Assembly (NCBI RefSeq): GCF_900142985.1
Contig: NZ_LT670849.1
Location: 2,294,001-2,358,000, forward strand
Direction of reading: 5' to 3'
Source: Bradyrhizobium erythrophlei
GTDB lineage: Bacteria; Pseudomonadota; Alphaproteobacteria; Rhizobiales; Xanthobacteraceae
Length of the DNA stretch: 64,000 nucleotides
Below are positions 44,639 to 53,520 of the stretch, piece by piece (position 1 is the stretch's first letter; the number at the start of each line of letters is the position of its first letter). The position numbers and the translations under genes were made by a program. The notes under the pieces are model-generated. The model searched no databases. It was given only the letters and a program-made list of their open reading frames with translations, and had not been told where the DNA came from.

Positions 44639-45550
44639 TCAGACTGCAACGACCGGATGGCGCAGCCGCCCGATCCCCGAGACTTCGGCCTCGACGACAT
44701 CGCCAGGCCAGAGCCATTCCTGAGGCGAACGCCCCGCCCCGACCCCATCGGGCGTGCCGGTTGCGATGATGTCGCCCGGCTCGAGCGTGATCGCAGCCGA
44801 AATGTCGTAGATCAGCAGCGGCACAGTGAACAGCATGTGCCGGGTGTTGGAGCGCTGCTTTTCGATCCCGTTCACCGTGAGCCAGAGGTCGAGGACATGC
44901 GGATCGGCGATCTCGTCGGAGGTGACGATGCAAGGTCCGAACGGCGCGTAGGTGTCCTGGCCTTTTGAATAGATCCACTGACCGGCACGGCGATTATCGC
45001 GCGCGCTGATGTCGATCATCACGCTGTAGCCGAAGACATGGTCTAGCGCCTTGGCTTGCGGCACGCGCCGGGCGGTCGTGCCGATCACAACAGCCAGTTC
45101 GACCTCCCAGTCGAGCTGTTGCGTAATCGCCTTGTTGTGCTCGATCGCCTCGTCTGGGCCGATGACGCTCGTTGGCGGCTTGGAAAAGATGATCGGCTGC
45201 TTTGGCAGTTCGCTCGCCGTGTCGAGAGCGCGGGATGATTCCGCGACATGTTCGACATAGTTGAGGCCGATACCGAAGATGTTCTTGCGCGGCCGAGGAA
45301 TCGGCGCCAGCAGCTTCACATTCGCAAGCGGCAAGGTGGCCCCGACCGGCCAGCGACCATTGCAATCGTCTAGAATGTCCTTCAGCACGGGCAACGCGGA
45401 CGGCCCCAGATCGATGAAGGCAATCATCGACGAGGGCAGTTTCGGTCCCGCATGGATGCCGATCTGCTCGACGTCGACAACAACATCACCAACGATCGCG
45501 CCAAGGCGCGCCGCCGCTTCGACCGAAGCGCGATAGGTCACGAGACGCAT
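44639..45550 (-). CDS. Fumarylacetoacetate hydrolase family protein (maleyl/fumarylpyruvate hydrolase)
   Basis: FAH-fold C-C hydrolase of about 303 residues, start ATG 45550 (MRLVTYRASVEAA). Metal and catalytic segments: NYVEHVAESSR (family His/Glu), DWEVELAVVIG (metal Glu/Glu), GYSVMIDISARDNR (Asp), QDTYAPFGPCIVT and TGTPDGVGAGRSPQEWLWPG. The gene begins 9 bases after the gentisate dioxygenase stop, so the likely substrate is the gentisate ring-cleavage product maleylpyruvate or its isomer fumarylpyruvate, giving pyruvate and maleate or fumarate. Confidence 0.9.
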   Translation of the reverse strand: MRLVTYRASVEAAARLGAIVGDVVVDVEQIGIHAGPKLPSSMIAFIDLGPSALPVLKDILDDCNGRWPVGATLPLANVKLLAPIPRPRKNIFGIGLNYVEHVAESSRALDTASELPKQPIIFSKPPTSVIGPDEAIEHNKAITQQLDWEVELAVVIGTTARRVPQAKALDHVFGYSVMIDISARDNRRAGQWIYSKGQDTYAPFGPCIVTSDEIADPHVLDLWLTVNGIEKQRSNTRHMLFTVPLLIYDISAAITLEPGDIIATGTPDGVGAGRSPQEWLWPGDVVEAEVSGIGRLRHPVVAV

Positions 45551-45559
45551 GTTCAATTC

Positions 45560-46684
45560 CTAGGTTGCGTGCGGCTGCCGGCCTTCGTTGTCGCCGAAGG
45601 CTTCCTCGCGATAGAGGCCAAGCGCGTGCATCACCGGCAGATCATTGAAGGAGAACAGACAGGCGTCCTCGCTCCCGGATACGTTGGCGTGTTCATGCCA
45701 GGCCCAGGACGGAACGCAGAAGATGTCGCGCTCCTTCCAGTCGAAACGCTTTCCATCGATGATCGAGTAGCCGCTTCCCTTTGCGACCTGGTAGATGAAG
45801 CTGCCGGTGTGGCGATGCGCGCGCGTGGCCTCGCCCGGCCGCAGCATCTGCATGGCCGCGCCAATCGTCTGCATGACAGGACCGCCGGTCACCGGATTGA
45901 CGTAGTTCATCAGCAGGCCGTCATAGGGCGAACCGCCCGATGCTGCGGCATAGCGCTGCAACGCCTCGTAGGTCGGGCCCCACTCGTATTTCAGAAGCGG
46001 CGAATATCCCCTGCTCCATTCGGTGTCGGCGGGCCGCAGGCCGGGATTGCCCCACGCATGCGCCATATCGTCGACGGGATGGCCGACGTCCTGCTGCATC
46101 TTGGGATGCACCGCATAGAAATTGGCTTCGAGCGCATTGACGAGCGGAATGTCGAGGCCATCCTGCCAGATGCAGGGCGTGCCGTCGGCGGCAACGCCGT
46201 GCTCATGCCAGGTGCCGTTCGGCGTCAGCACAAAATCATTGGCGCCAAGCGTGAGCTTGTGGCCATCGACGATCGTGTAGGCCCCCTTGCCCTCCATGAT
46301 GAAGCGAAGCGCGGAGGCCGAATGCGCGTGTGCCGAGGCCACCTCTCCGGGATGCATGACCTGCAGGCCGGAATACAGCCACCCCACGGCGGCCGCCTGC
46401 TCCCGGCGGCCGGGATTGTTGAGATAGATGACGCGGCGGCCGGCTTTTTCCGGCGACACCAGTTCGACCGATCGAAGCACATGCTTGCGCAGATCCTCGT
46501 AGCGCCACAGCACGGCAACCGACGTCGAGCGCGGCTGCCAGGGCTCGATCTTGTTGGCGACTGTCCAGAGCGCACCGGTATCGAGGCCGTCGAGCTCGTC
46601 GTAATAGGCGAGCAGCTCCGGGGTATCCTCGACATTCGCGCGCCCGGCGACGTTTTCCCGGTGATTTTCGTGACGTGATGCCAT
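45560..46684 (-). CDS. gtdA: Gentisate 1,2-dioxygenase
   Basis: Bicupin ring-cleavage dioxygenase of 374 residues converting gentisate to maleylpyruvate. The N-terminal cupin has AHAHSASALRFIMEG and a WHEHG motif, with the metal histidines HxH; the C-terminal cupin has RAHRHTGSFIYQVAKGSGY and SWAWHEHANV. IYLNNPGRREQAAAVGWLYS and MQVMHPGE-like segments match the family. First gene of the operon, divergent from a GntR regulator, with two palindromic operators in the shared promoter. Confidence 0.94.
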   Translation of the reverse strand: MASRHENHRENVAGRANVEDTPELLAYYDELDGLDTGALWTVANKIEPWQPRSTSVAVLWRYEDLRKHVLRSVELVSPEKAGRRVIYLNNPGRREQAAAVGWLYSGLQVMHPGEVASAHAHSASALRFIMEGKGAYTIVDGHKLTLGANDFVLTPNGTWHEHGVAADGTPCIWQDGLDIPLVNALEANFYAVHPKMQQDVGHPVDDMAHAWGNPGLRPADTEWSRGYSPLLKYEWGPTYEALQRYAAASGGSPYDGLLMNYVNPVTGGPVMQTIGAAMQMLRPGEATRAHRHTGSFIYQVAKGSGYSIIDGKRFDWKERDIFCVPSWAWHEHANVSGSEDACLFSFNDLPVMHALGLYREEAFGDNEGRQPHAT

Positions 46685-46736
46685 TGGCTCTCTCCCGGGG
46701 CATTATATAAAATAAGTTAGATCTGGCGCGCAAGAC

Positions 46737-46771
46737 ATATTTTCGAAAATATACGATATTATCGAAAATAA
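46737..46771. promoter_or_regulatory. Two palindromic operators in the gentisate promoter
   Basis: ATATTTTCGAAAATAT (46737-46752) is a perfect 16-bp palindrome; a second, imperfect copy (TATTATCGAAAATAA, about 46757-46771) is centred 19 bases away, close to two helical turns. Both carry the TCGA core with AT-rich arms, as FadR/FCD-type GntR regulators often use. They are centred between the divergent gentisate operon and the gntR-type gene. Confidence 0.75.
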
Positions 46772-46791
46772 ACAATCCGGAGATTCGATGC

Positions 46792-47514
46792 ATGGTTGCC
46801 TCGGGGAGCGAAAAACGAATGATCGGCGGCGATGCCAACGAGCCGGCGACGCTGGGCGAAGCAGCCTATCAACGCCTGCGCACCGACATCGTCACCGGCG
46901 CGTTCAAGGGGGGAATGCCGTTGCGGCTGGAAGCCCTGCGCCAGCGCTATGGATTTAGCTTTTCCCCCCTGCGCGAAGCCTTGATGCGACTGCAGTCGGA
47001 GCGTCTCGTCCTTTCGACAGCGCTACGCGGCTTCTCCGTCGCGCCGCTGTCGCGGGAGGAGATGCAAGACGCCACCGAAACCCGAATCCTGATTGAAAGC
47101 GAGGCGCTGCGCCGCTCGATGCGCGACGGTGACGACAACTGGGAGGCGGGCATCGTTGCGGCCTTCCACGCCCTGAGCCGGCAGGTCGAACGGCAGTCGC
47201 AGGCATCAGGCAAGCTGGAGATGGCCGAGATCAGCGCGATGGAGGAAAGGCACCATCAGTTTCACCGGTCACTGATCGCGGCCTGCGGTTCGCCAAGACT
47301 CCTGGAACTGGCGGACCAACTCTATGTCGAAACCCAACGCTATCGCCTGCCGAACCTGATTGGCCAGGTCGCGCCCAAAAAACGGCGCAACGTGGCCAAA
47401 GAACATCAGGAAATCATGGAGGCCTCCCTTCAGCGCAGCCAGGATGCGGTTCGACTTCTCGCCGAGCATTACCGCCGGACGTCTGATATCATCAGGGCGT
47501 CAATGGAAGAGTGA
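46792..47514 (+). CDS. GntR-family (FCD) transcriptional regulator of the gentisate operon
   Basis: Regulator of 240 residues. N-terminal winged helix with LEALRQRYGFSFSPLREALMR (slightly diverged HTH) and a C-terminal FCD helical domain (SEALRRSMRDGDDNWEAGIV, EERHHQFHRSLIAACGSPRL, with the metal-binding His/Asp pattern HHQFHRS). ATG 46792. Divergent from gentisate dioxygenase, which it very likely controls through the adjacent palindromes. Its stop overlaps the start of ndh (GTGA). Confidence 0.91.
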   Translation: MVASGSEKRMIGGDANEPATLGEAAYQRLRTDIVTGAFKGGMPLRLEALRQRYGFSFSPLREALMRLQSERLVLSTALRGFSVAPLSREEMQDATETRILIESEALRRSMRDGDDNWEAGIVAAFHALSRQVERQSQASGKLEMAEISAMEERHHQFHRSLIAACGSPRLLELADQLYVETQRYRLPNLIGQVAPKKRRNVAKEHQEIMEASLQRSQDAVRLLAEHYRRTSDIIRASMEE

Positions 47515-48785
47515 GTAACGTGTCGCAGGAACCCCATCGCGTGGTGATTGTCGGCGCCGGCTTCGGCGGGCTGGAATGCGCACTGCGGCTAAAGGGCGCG
47601 CCGGTTGAGATCACGCTCGTCGACCGCCGCAACCATCACCTTTTTCAGCCGCTGCTTTATCAGGTCGCGACCGCCTCGCTCGCGACGTCCGAAATCGCCT
47701 GGCCGATCCGCTATCTCCTGCGTGACCGCAGCGACGTCACAACGCTGTTCGCCAACGTCAACGGCGTCGACGCGGCCAACAAGCGCGTCCTGCTCGAGGA
47801 CGGCGACACGCTTGGCTACGACACCTTGGTGCTCGCGACCGGCGTACGCCACGCCTATTTCGGCCATGACGAATGGGAGCCGTTCGCGCCGGGCCTCAAG
47901 ACGCTCGAAGACGCGACCACGCTACGACGTCGGATCCTCGTCGCCTTCGAGCGCGCCGAGCGCGAAAGTGACCCGGAAAGGCGCGCCGCGCTTTTGACCT
48001 TCGTGATCATCGGCGCGGGACCTACCGGCGTCGAACTCGCCGGCACCATTGCCGAACTTGCGCGCGACACCTTGCCGCCCGACTTCCGCAACATCGATAC
48101 CCACAAGACGCGGGTGGTCTTGATCGAAGCCGGCCCGCGCGTGCTCGCAGGCTTTCCCGACGACCTTTCGGCCTATGCGCAGCGTTCGCTCGAAGAGGTC
48201 GGCGTGGAGGTCATTCTCAACCAGCCCGTCACCGAATGCTCCGCCGACGGCGTCGTGTTCGGCGGCAAGCCTTTGCAGGCGCGAACCCTGATCTGGGCCG
48301 CCGGCGTGCGCGCCTCCCGCGCCGCCGAATGGCTGCAGGCCCCTCACGATCGCGCTGGACGGTTGCAAGTTCAGCCTGACCTGACCGTGCCGGATCATCC
48401 CGACATCTTTGCGATCGGCGACACGGTGTCGATCGCAGACGCGAAAGGAAACCCGGTGCCCGGCATCGCGCCCGCCGCCAAGCAACAGGGCCGTTATGTC
48501 GCGGCCGCGATCAAGGCGCGCCTCGCGGGCCAAACGACCGCACCATTTCGCTACAGCCATGCCGGCAGCCTTGCGCAGATCGGCAAGCGCAAGGCGGTGA
48601 TCGATTTCGGCACCATCAAGCTGCGCGGCACGATCGCATGGTGGATCTGGGGCATCGCCCACATCTACTTCCTGATCGGTCTGCGCAATCGTCTGAGCGT
48701 CGCCATCAGCTGGCTATGGATTCATGCCCGCGACCAGCGCGCTGCGCGCCTGATCACCCAGGGGTCCAGCAAGGTCGCGCGCTAG
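47511..48785 (+). CDS. ndh: Type II NADH:quinone oxidoreductase
   Basis: Peripheral membrane flavoprotein of 424 residues feeding electrons from NADH to quinone without proton pumping. FAD loop VVIVGAGFGGLECALRLKG, NADH loop VIIGAGPTGVELAGTIAELA, and a second FAD motif PDIFAIGDTVSI. The C-terminal amphipathic/hydrophobic segment (WWIWGIAHIYFLIGLRNR) anchors it to the membrane. GTG start at 47511 overlaps the GntR stop; an in-frame GTG at 47520 is an alternative. Ends before a 7-bp hairpin. Confidence 0.94.
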   Translation: MSNVSQEPHRVVIVGAGFGGLECALRLKGAPVEITLVDRRNHHLFQPLLYQVATASLATSEIAWPIRYLLRDRSDVTTLFANVNGVDAANKRVLLEDGDTLGYDTLVLATGVRHAYFGHDEWEPFAPGLKTLEDATTLRRRILVAFERAERESDPERRAALLTFVIIGAGPTGVELAGTIAELARDTLPPDFRNIDTHKTRVVLIEAGPRVLAGFPDDLSAYAQRSLEEVGVEVILNQPVTECSADGVVFGGKPLQARTLIWAAGVRASRAAEWLQAPHDRAGRLQVQPDLTVPDHPDIFAIGDTVSIADAKGNPVPGIAPAAKQQGRYVAAAIKARLAGQTTAPFRYSHAGSLAQIGKRKAVIDFGTIKLRGTIAWWIWGIAHIYFLIGLRNRLSVAISWLWIHARDQRAARLITQGSSKVAR

Positions 48786-48792
48786 GAAAGGC

Positions 48793-48813
48793 GCTGCCGG
48801 AGAAATCGGCAGC
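48793..48813 (+). terminator. Weak terminator-like hairpin after ndh
   Basis: GCTGCCG (48793-48799) / CGGCAGC (48807-48813), 7-bp stem 8 bases after the ndh stop, no T-run. Probably a rho-assisted end or mRNA stabiliser. Confidence 0.45.
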
Positions 48814-48978
48814 ACGACATACAAGGCTGTGCTATTGGCGGCGTCTGAGCCGGTCAAATCATTGATAAGACAGGGCCATCCGCCAAGACGGCCAACGCCT
48901 AACTGATGTACAGATGGCACACCAATTGCTTCGCAACTTGAGAAATTTGCCTACGCTCTCGTCAATCAGGATTTACGC

Positions 48979-50772
48979 GTGACCGAAACCGTCGCCGCCA
49001 TCGTTGCCGCACATCGCGCCGGCCAACAATCCCCTGCGCAAACCGTGGCGCGCAGCTTCAAGCGGATTCGCGAGCACAACGATCCCGCGATCTTCATCTC
49101 GCTACGCGACGAAAAAGATGCGGTCACTGAGGCCGAGGCACTCTCCGCAAAGGACGCGCGCGAGCTTCCGCTGCTCGGCGTTCCGGTTGCGGTGAAGGAC
49201 AATATCGACGTGGCGGGACTGCCGACCACCGCCGCCTGCCCGGCCTACTCTTACAACCCGACGCGCGACGCGGCGTCGGTGGCGCGGCTGCGCCAGGCCG
49301 GCGCGATCATCATCGGCAAGACCAATCTCGACCAGTTCGCGACCGGTCTCGTCGGCGTGCGTTCTCCTTACGGCATTCCCGTCAACCCGATGCGTTCCGA
49401 TCTCATTCCGGGCGGATCGAGTTCGGGATCGGCGGTGGCGGTTTCGACCGGATTGGTGCCGCTCTCACTCGGCACCGATACCGCAGGGTCCGGCCGCGTG
49501 CCGGCGATGCTCAACAACATCGTCGGACTGAAGCCGAGCCTTGGCCTCGTTCCGACCGCAGGCGTCGTGCCGGCCTGCCGAACGCTCGACTGCGTGTCGG
49601 TGTTTTCGCTGACCGTCGACGATGCGGTCGCCGCGCTCTCGGTGATGGCCGGTCCCGACAGGTCGGATCCGTTCTCGCGCGACCGCTCGTTTGCGAAACT
49701 CAGTCCTTTTCCCGGCGGATTGCGGCTCGGCGTGCCGCGCGACGGCCAACTCATCTTCTTCGGCGACAAGGCGCAGGAGGCAGCCTACGCCGCCGCGCTG
49801 GAGCGGTGGCGCGCGCTCGGCGCGACGCTCGTCAGTTTCGACCTCGAGCCGCTCTACGAGACCGCGCGCTTGCTCTACGAAGGGCCCTGGGTCACCGAGC
49901 GCTATCTTGTGATCCGCAACCTGCTGGCGTCCTCGCCCGATGCGATCCATCCCGTGACGCGGGAGATCACCATCGCCGGCAGCCGGATATCGGCCGCCGA
50001 CACGTTTGCCGCGCTCTACCGATTGCAGACCTTGCGCCGCACCGCCGAGCACGCCTTCGCCGGGATCGACGCGCTGGTGTTGCCGACCGCACCGACCGCC
50101 TATTCCACCGCGCAAGTACTCGCCAATCCGATCGAGCTCAACTCGCGGCTCGGCACCTATACCAACTTCGTCAACCTGCTCGACCTCTGCGGCCTTGCAC
50201 TGCCGTCATCGATCCGGCCGGACGAAATTCCGTTCGGCATCACGCTGCTCGCGCCCGCCGGGCAGGATGCGCTGCTCGCCAGCATCGGCCGTGTGTTCCA
50301 GGCGCAAACCAAACTGACGCTGGGCGCCAAGGGCGTTGTGCTGCCGCCGCTCGCCGATCTCAGCCTGGATCTGACGGGCGACGAGATTCCGATCGCGGTG
50401 GTCGGCGCGCATCTTTCCGGCATGGCGCTCAATGCCGAATTGAAGGCGCATGGCGGACGGCTATTGGAAGCAACCTCGACCGCACCGGACTATCGGCTGT
50501 TTGCGTTACCCACCACGCCGCCCAAACCCGGAATGTTGCGCGTCGAGGCGGGAAGCGGCACGCCGGTCGCGCTTGAAGTATGGGCGCTGCGTGCGGCCGA
50601 GTTCGCCAGATTTGTCGCCGCGATTCCGCCACCGCTCTCGATCGGCACGGTTCGCCTGAAGGATGGTCGCGGCGTGAAAGGTTTTATCGTGGAAGCCGCC
50701 GACGTCGGCAACGCGAAGGACATTTCGTCGTACGGTGGCTGGCGGGCCTTCACCACGCAGGCAGCAAAGTAA
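48979..50772 (+). CDS. atzF: Allophanate hydrolase
   Basis: Two-domain enzyme of 597 residues that hydrolyses allophanate to ammonia and CO2. The GTG at 48979 has AGGA 8 bases upstream. The amidase-signature half has the catalytic Lys in VPVAVKDNIDV, the SSGS loop IPGGSSSGSAVAV and the nucleophile region GTDTAGSGRVPA. The C-terminal allophanate-hydrolase domain (about 460-597) begins near IPIAVVGAHLSGMALN and ends with GFIVEAADVGNAKDISSYGG. No urea carboxylase gene is present, so allophanate must come from biuret, carboxybiuret or 1,3-dicarboxyurea, in agreement with the facing atz-like operon. Confidence 0.94.
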   Translation: MTETVAAIVAAHRAGQQSPAQTVARSFKRIREHNDPAIFISLRDEKDAVTEAEALSAKDARELPLLGVPVAVKDNIDVAGLPTTAACPAYSYNPTRDAASVARLRQAGAIIIGKTNLDQFATGLVGVRSPYGIPVNPMRSDLIPGGSSSGSAVAVSTGLVPLSLGTDTAGSGRVPAMLNNIVGLKPSLGLVPTAGVVPACRTLDCVSVFSLTVDDAVAALSVMAGPDRSDPFSRDRSFAKLSPFPGGLRLGVPRDGQLIFFGDKAQEAAYAAALERWRALGATLVSFDLEPLYETARLLYEGPWVTERYLVIRNLLASSPDAIHPVTREITIAGSRISAADTFAALYRLQTLRRTAEHAFAGIDALVLPTAPTAYSTAQVLANPIELNSRLGTYTNFVNLLDLCGLALPSSIRPDEIPFGITLLAPAGQDALLASIGRVFQAQTKLTLGAKGVVLPPLADLSLDLTGDEIPIAVVGAHLSGMALNAELKAHGGRLLEATSTAPDYRLFALPTTPPKPGMLRVEAGSGTPVALEVWALRAAEFARFVAAIPPPLSIGTVRLKDGRGVKGFIVEAADVGNAKDISSYGGWRAFTTQAAK

Positions 50773-50797
50773 GCTCAGAACAAAGCCCGCGGCCCGC

Positions 50798-51532
50798 TCA
50801 CACCGAAACGGCGTAAATTTCGTATTCGCCGTGCACGCGCTCGATATGCGCACGCATCGCATTCGCAGCGCCGTTGCGATCGCCGCGCAGGATGGCCTGC
50901 ACCACGCGATCATGCTCGGCATGCGACTGCGCCAGCCGACCCAGATTGCGGAACTGGGCCCGACGAAATGGCTGCACGCGCTTGCGGGTCGCCAACGTGA
51001 TCTCGGCGATATGGCCGTTTAGCGAACCGGCGTAGATCGCGCTGTGGAAGCGTTCGTTCACCTGATGAAAGCGGTCGGGATCGCCGGCATGGCTCAGCAC
51101 CCGCAATTCCTCGTGGATCGCTTCGAGCTGATGGCGCTCGGCGGGCGTCATCCGTTCTGCCGCAAGCCCCGCGCACAGAGCTTCAAGTTCGGCCATCGCC
51201 TCGAACATGCCGCTTAGACGTTCGACGGACGGCTGCGCCACCACCGCACCGCGATGGGCACGCGCTTCGATCAGGCCCGACGCTGCGAGCTGCCGCAAGG
51301 CCTCGCGCACCGGCGTGCGCGATACGCTGAAGCGCCGCGCAATATCGGTCTCGTCCAGCGCCGCTCCCGGCGCCAGGTCGCCGCGCACGATCTCGTCGGC
51401 GAGCTGTTGGCGCAACTCTTCGGCGCGGGTGAGCTTGTCGGCGCGCACGATGCGGCCGCCGGGACGCGCACCCGTCTGCGCTTGCCGATCGGCGCGCGGC
51501 GCAACAATGTCTGGCAGATCGTCAAGGCTCAT
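50798..51532 (-). CDS. GntR-family (FCD) regulator of the atz-like operon
   Basis: Regulator of 244 residues. The winged helix has [20 protein letters not shown] and the FCD domain has [20 protein letters not shown] and ASRAH-type helix [20 protein letters not shown]. It is the last gene of the operon, with its ATG overlapping the atzH stop by four bases. Likely an effector-controlled repressor of the transporter/amidohydrolase genes and perhaps atzF, whose stop lies 26 bases from this gene's stop. Confidence 0.91.
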   Translation of the reverse strand: MSLDDLPDIVAPRADRQAQTGARPGGRIVRADKLTRAEELRQQLADEIVRGDLAPGAALDETDIARRFSVSRTPVREALRQLAASGLIEARAHRGAVVAQPSVERLSGMFEAMAELEALCAGLAAERMTPAERHQLEAIHEELRVLSHAGDPDRFHQVNERFHSAIYAGSLNGHIAEITLATRKRVQPFRRAQFRNLGRLAQSHAEHDRVVQAILRGDRNGAANAMRAHIERVHGEYEIYAVSV

Positions 51533-51924
51533 GCCTTATCCTGCGGTTCGTTGATCACGCTGACATGCGCGGCGACAATTTTCCAGCCCTCCGGAAAGCG
51601 TACCCAAGTCTGCATCTGCCGCCCGACCTTGCCGGGCATGGCATCGCGATAGAACAGGGTCGAGGCCACCGCCATGTCCCGGCCATAGGTCGTGATCAGG
51701 GTGCGTTCGGTCCTCCGCCCCAGGCCGATCGGCGAACGGCCAGCGCGAAACGCCATGATTTCCTGGTAGCCGTAGAGATTTTCGCCGCCGCCATAACGCA
51801 GCGTGCGCGGATCATTGCGGAACAATTCGTCGAGCACAGCGACATCGTTAGACACCAATGCCTTTTCGTAGCGCTCGAACTGCGCAGTCACCTCGGCCAG
51901 CACTTCGGGAAGATCGACCTGCAT
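51529..51924 (-). CDS. atzH: AtzH/HpxZ-like protein (NTF2 fold)
   Basis: Small alpha+beta protein of 131 residues, start ATG 51924 ([15 protein letters not shown]) with GAGAGGAA upstream. Family motifs: [40 protein letters not shown] and [19 protein letters not shown]. In Pseudomonas sp. ADP the AtzH homologue decarboxylates 1,3-dicarboxyurea to allophanate; HpxZ homologues occur with oxalurate genes. Neighbouring atzE, atzG and atzF favour the former. Confidence 0.88.
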   Translation of the reverse strand: MQVDLPEVLAEVTAQFERYEKALVSNDVAVLDELFRNDPRTLRYGGGENLYGYQEIMAFRAGRSPIGLGRRTERTLITTYGRDMAVASTLFYRDAMPGKVGRQMQTWVRFPEGWKIVAAHVSVINEPQDKA

Positions 51925-51926
51925 GT

Positions 51927-53303
51927 TCAAATTCCTCTCGGGGCGGCTGCGGCCACCACCCCTTCCCGCTCCAATGCCGCCGCCACGCGTAGCGCGATAT
52001 CTTCGCGCCACGGTGCGGCGATGATCTGGACGCCGATCGGCATCGGCTCCAGCGGCACGGGAGCGGCGACCACCGGCAACCCGATGAAAGAGATCGGCTG
52101 GGTGTGAATGCCGATATTGGCGCGAACCGGCAGTTCGACGCCATCAAGCGTGAAATTCACCTGTCCGAGTTTCGGCGCGACGCAAGGCGTCGCCGGTGCC
52201 AGAATGACGTCGACCGACTTGAACAACTCCATCACCTGCGCGCGGTACCAGCGCCGGAATTTTTGTGCACGATCGACCATCGGCGCCGGAATCATCGCGC
52301 CGGCGATCAGACGGTCGCGCACCGCGGGATCGAAATCGTCCGGCCGTTGGCGCAAGCGGTCGAGATGAAGCGAAGCGCCTTCGCATGTGGAGATCACGTA
52401 AGCCGCCGATCGGGCGCGGGCGGCTTCCGGAATTTCGACGGTGCGATTGACCTTGAGCGCCCTGGCGACACGTCCAACAGCTTCGATCGCCTCGGGAAAC
52501 ACGTTCTTCTGGAAGTAACCGCCGGCAACCGCAATGCGCAAATCGCCGATGCCTTGGGCCAGTGCCGGCAGTGACGGCTCGACCGGCCGTGTCGTGCAGG
52601 CGGCATCGGCCGCGTCCGGTCCCTGCATCGCGTCATAGGCGAGCGCGAGGTCGGCGACACTGCGGGCGAGCGGGCCGACATGGTCGAAGCTGAATACAAA
52701 CGGGAACGAGCGCGCGCGCGACAGCCGGCCGTAGGTCGGCTTCAACCCGAAGATTCCGCAAAACGACGACGGCACCCGGATCGAGCCGTTGGTGTCGGAG
52801 CCCAGCGCCAGCGGCACCAGCGCGCCGCCGACCGCGCTGCCGGAACCGCCGGAGGAACCGCCGGTCATCCGTGTCGGATCATGCGGATTGCGCGAGGGAC
52901 CGTCGTGAATGTTTTCGCCGGTGAAGTCGTAGGCGTATTCGCCCATGTTGAGCGCGCCGACCAGCACAGCGCCGGCAGCCTCCAGCCGCTCGACCAGCGT
53001 CGCGTCGCGCGATGCGGGGGGAAGATCGCGGTTGATCTTCGATCCGGCGCGGGTCGCCAGCCCCTTCACATCGAACAGGTTCTTCACCGCAAACGGCACG
53101 CCGGCGAGCGCTCCGGGATTTGCCCCGGCCGCAATCGCCGCATCGACCGCGCGCGCCTTCGCCTGCGCGCGCTCGGCGGTGACATCGGTGAAGGAATTCA
53201 GCACGCCGTCGTATTTGGCGATTCGCGCCAGCGCGGCCTCGGTGGCCTCGAGCGCTGACAATTTCTTGTCCTTGACGGCGCGTGCGATGTCGTCGGCCGA
53301 CAT
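51927..53303 (-). CDS. atzE: AtzE-type amidase (1-carboxybiuret hydrolase catalytic subunit)
   Basis: Amidase-signature enzyme of 458 residues from ATG 53303 ([16 protein letters not shown]); a TTG at 53366 would overlap atzG. Catalytic set: Lys in [20 protein letters not shown] loop in [15 protein letters not shown], nucleophile region [14 protein letters not shown]. Evolutionarily related to GatA. AtzE works with the small AtzG, encoded 16 bases upstream, to deaminate 1-carboxybiuret released from cyanuric acid. The next gene downstream begins 2 bases after the stop. Confidence 0.92.
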   Translation of the reverse strand: MSADDIARAVKDKKLSALEATEAALARIAKYDGVLNSFTDVTAERAQAKARAVDAAIAAGANPGALAGVPFAVKNLFDVKGLATRAGSKINRDLPPASRDATLVERLEAAGAVLVGALNMGEYAYDFTGENIHDGPSRNPHDPTRMTGGSSGGSGSAVGGALVPLALGSDTNGSIRVPSSFCGIFGLKPTYGRLSRARSFPFVFSFDHVGPLARSVADLALAYDAMQGPDAADAACTTRPVEPSLPALAQGIGDLRIAVAGGYFQKNVFPEAIEAVGRVARALKVNRTVEIPEAARARSAAYVISTCEGASLHLDRLRQRPDDFDPAVRDRLIAGAMIPAPMVDRAQKFRRWYRAQVMELFKSVDVILAPATPCVAPKLGQVNFTLDGVELPVRANIGIHTQPISFIGLPVVAAPVPLEPMPIGVQIIAAPWREDIALRVAAALEREGVVAAAAPRGI

Positions 53304-53319
53304 TACCGCCGATGCGGTA

Positions 53320-53502
53320 TCAGGCTGTGAAGACACTGGCGGGCTCGGCTTCGTCGGAAAATTCAAACTCGTCCACCATCCGCGCGAGGCGCATGGACAC
53401 TTCGAGATTGGCCCGGACCGCCGGCTTCCAGGCGTCCTTGACCGGCAATCTCAGGAGTTTCGAGGCAGCGTCGATATAGTCGTCCAGGGAGTCTTTAGCC
53501 AT
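53320..53502 (-). CDS. atzG: AtzG-like small subunit (DUF4089)
   Basis: Protein of 60 residues: a short helical polypeptide with LDDYIDAASKLLRLPVKDAW and VRANLEVSMRLARMVDEFEF. It is the GatC-like companion of AtzE, needed for its stability and assembly. Located 18 bases after the ATPase gene and 16 bases before atzE, in frame with the operon order. Small size makes it easily missed. Confidence 0.9.
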   Translation of the reverse strand: MAKDSLDDYIDAASKLLRLPVKDAWKPAVRANLEVSMRLARMVDEFEFSDEAEPASVFTA

Positions 53503-53520
53503 TGTTGTCGCAATCTTCCA

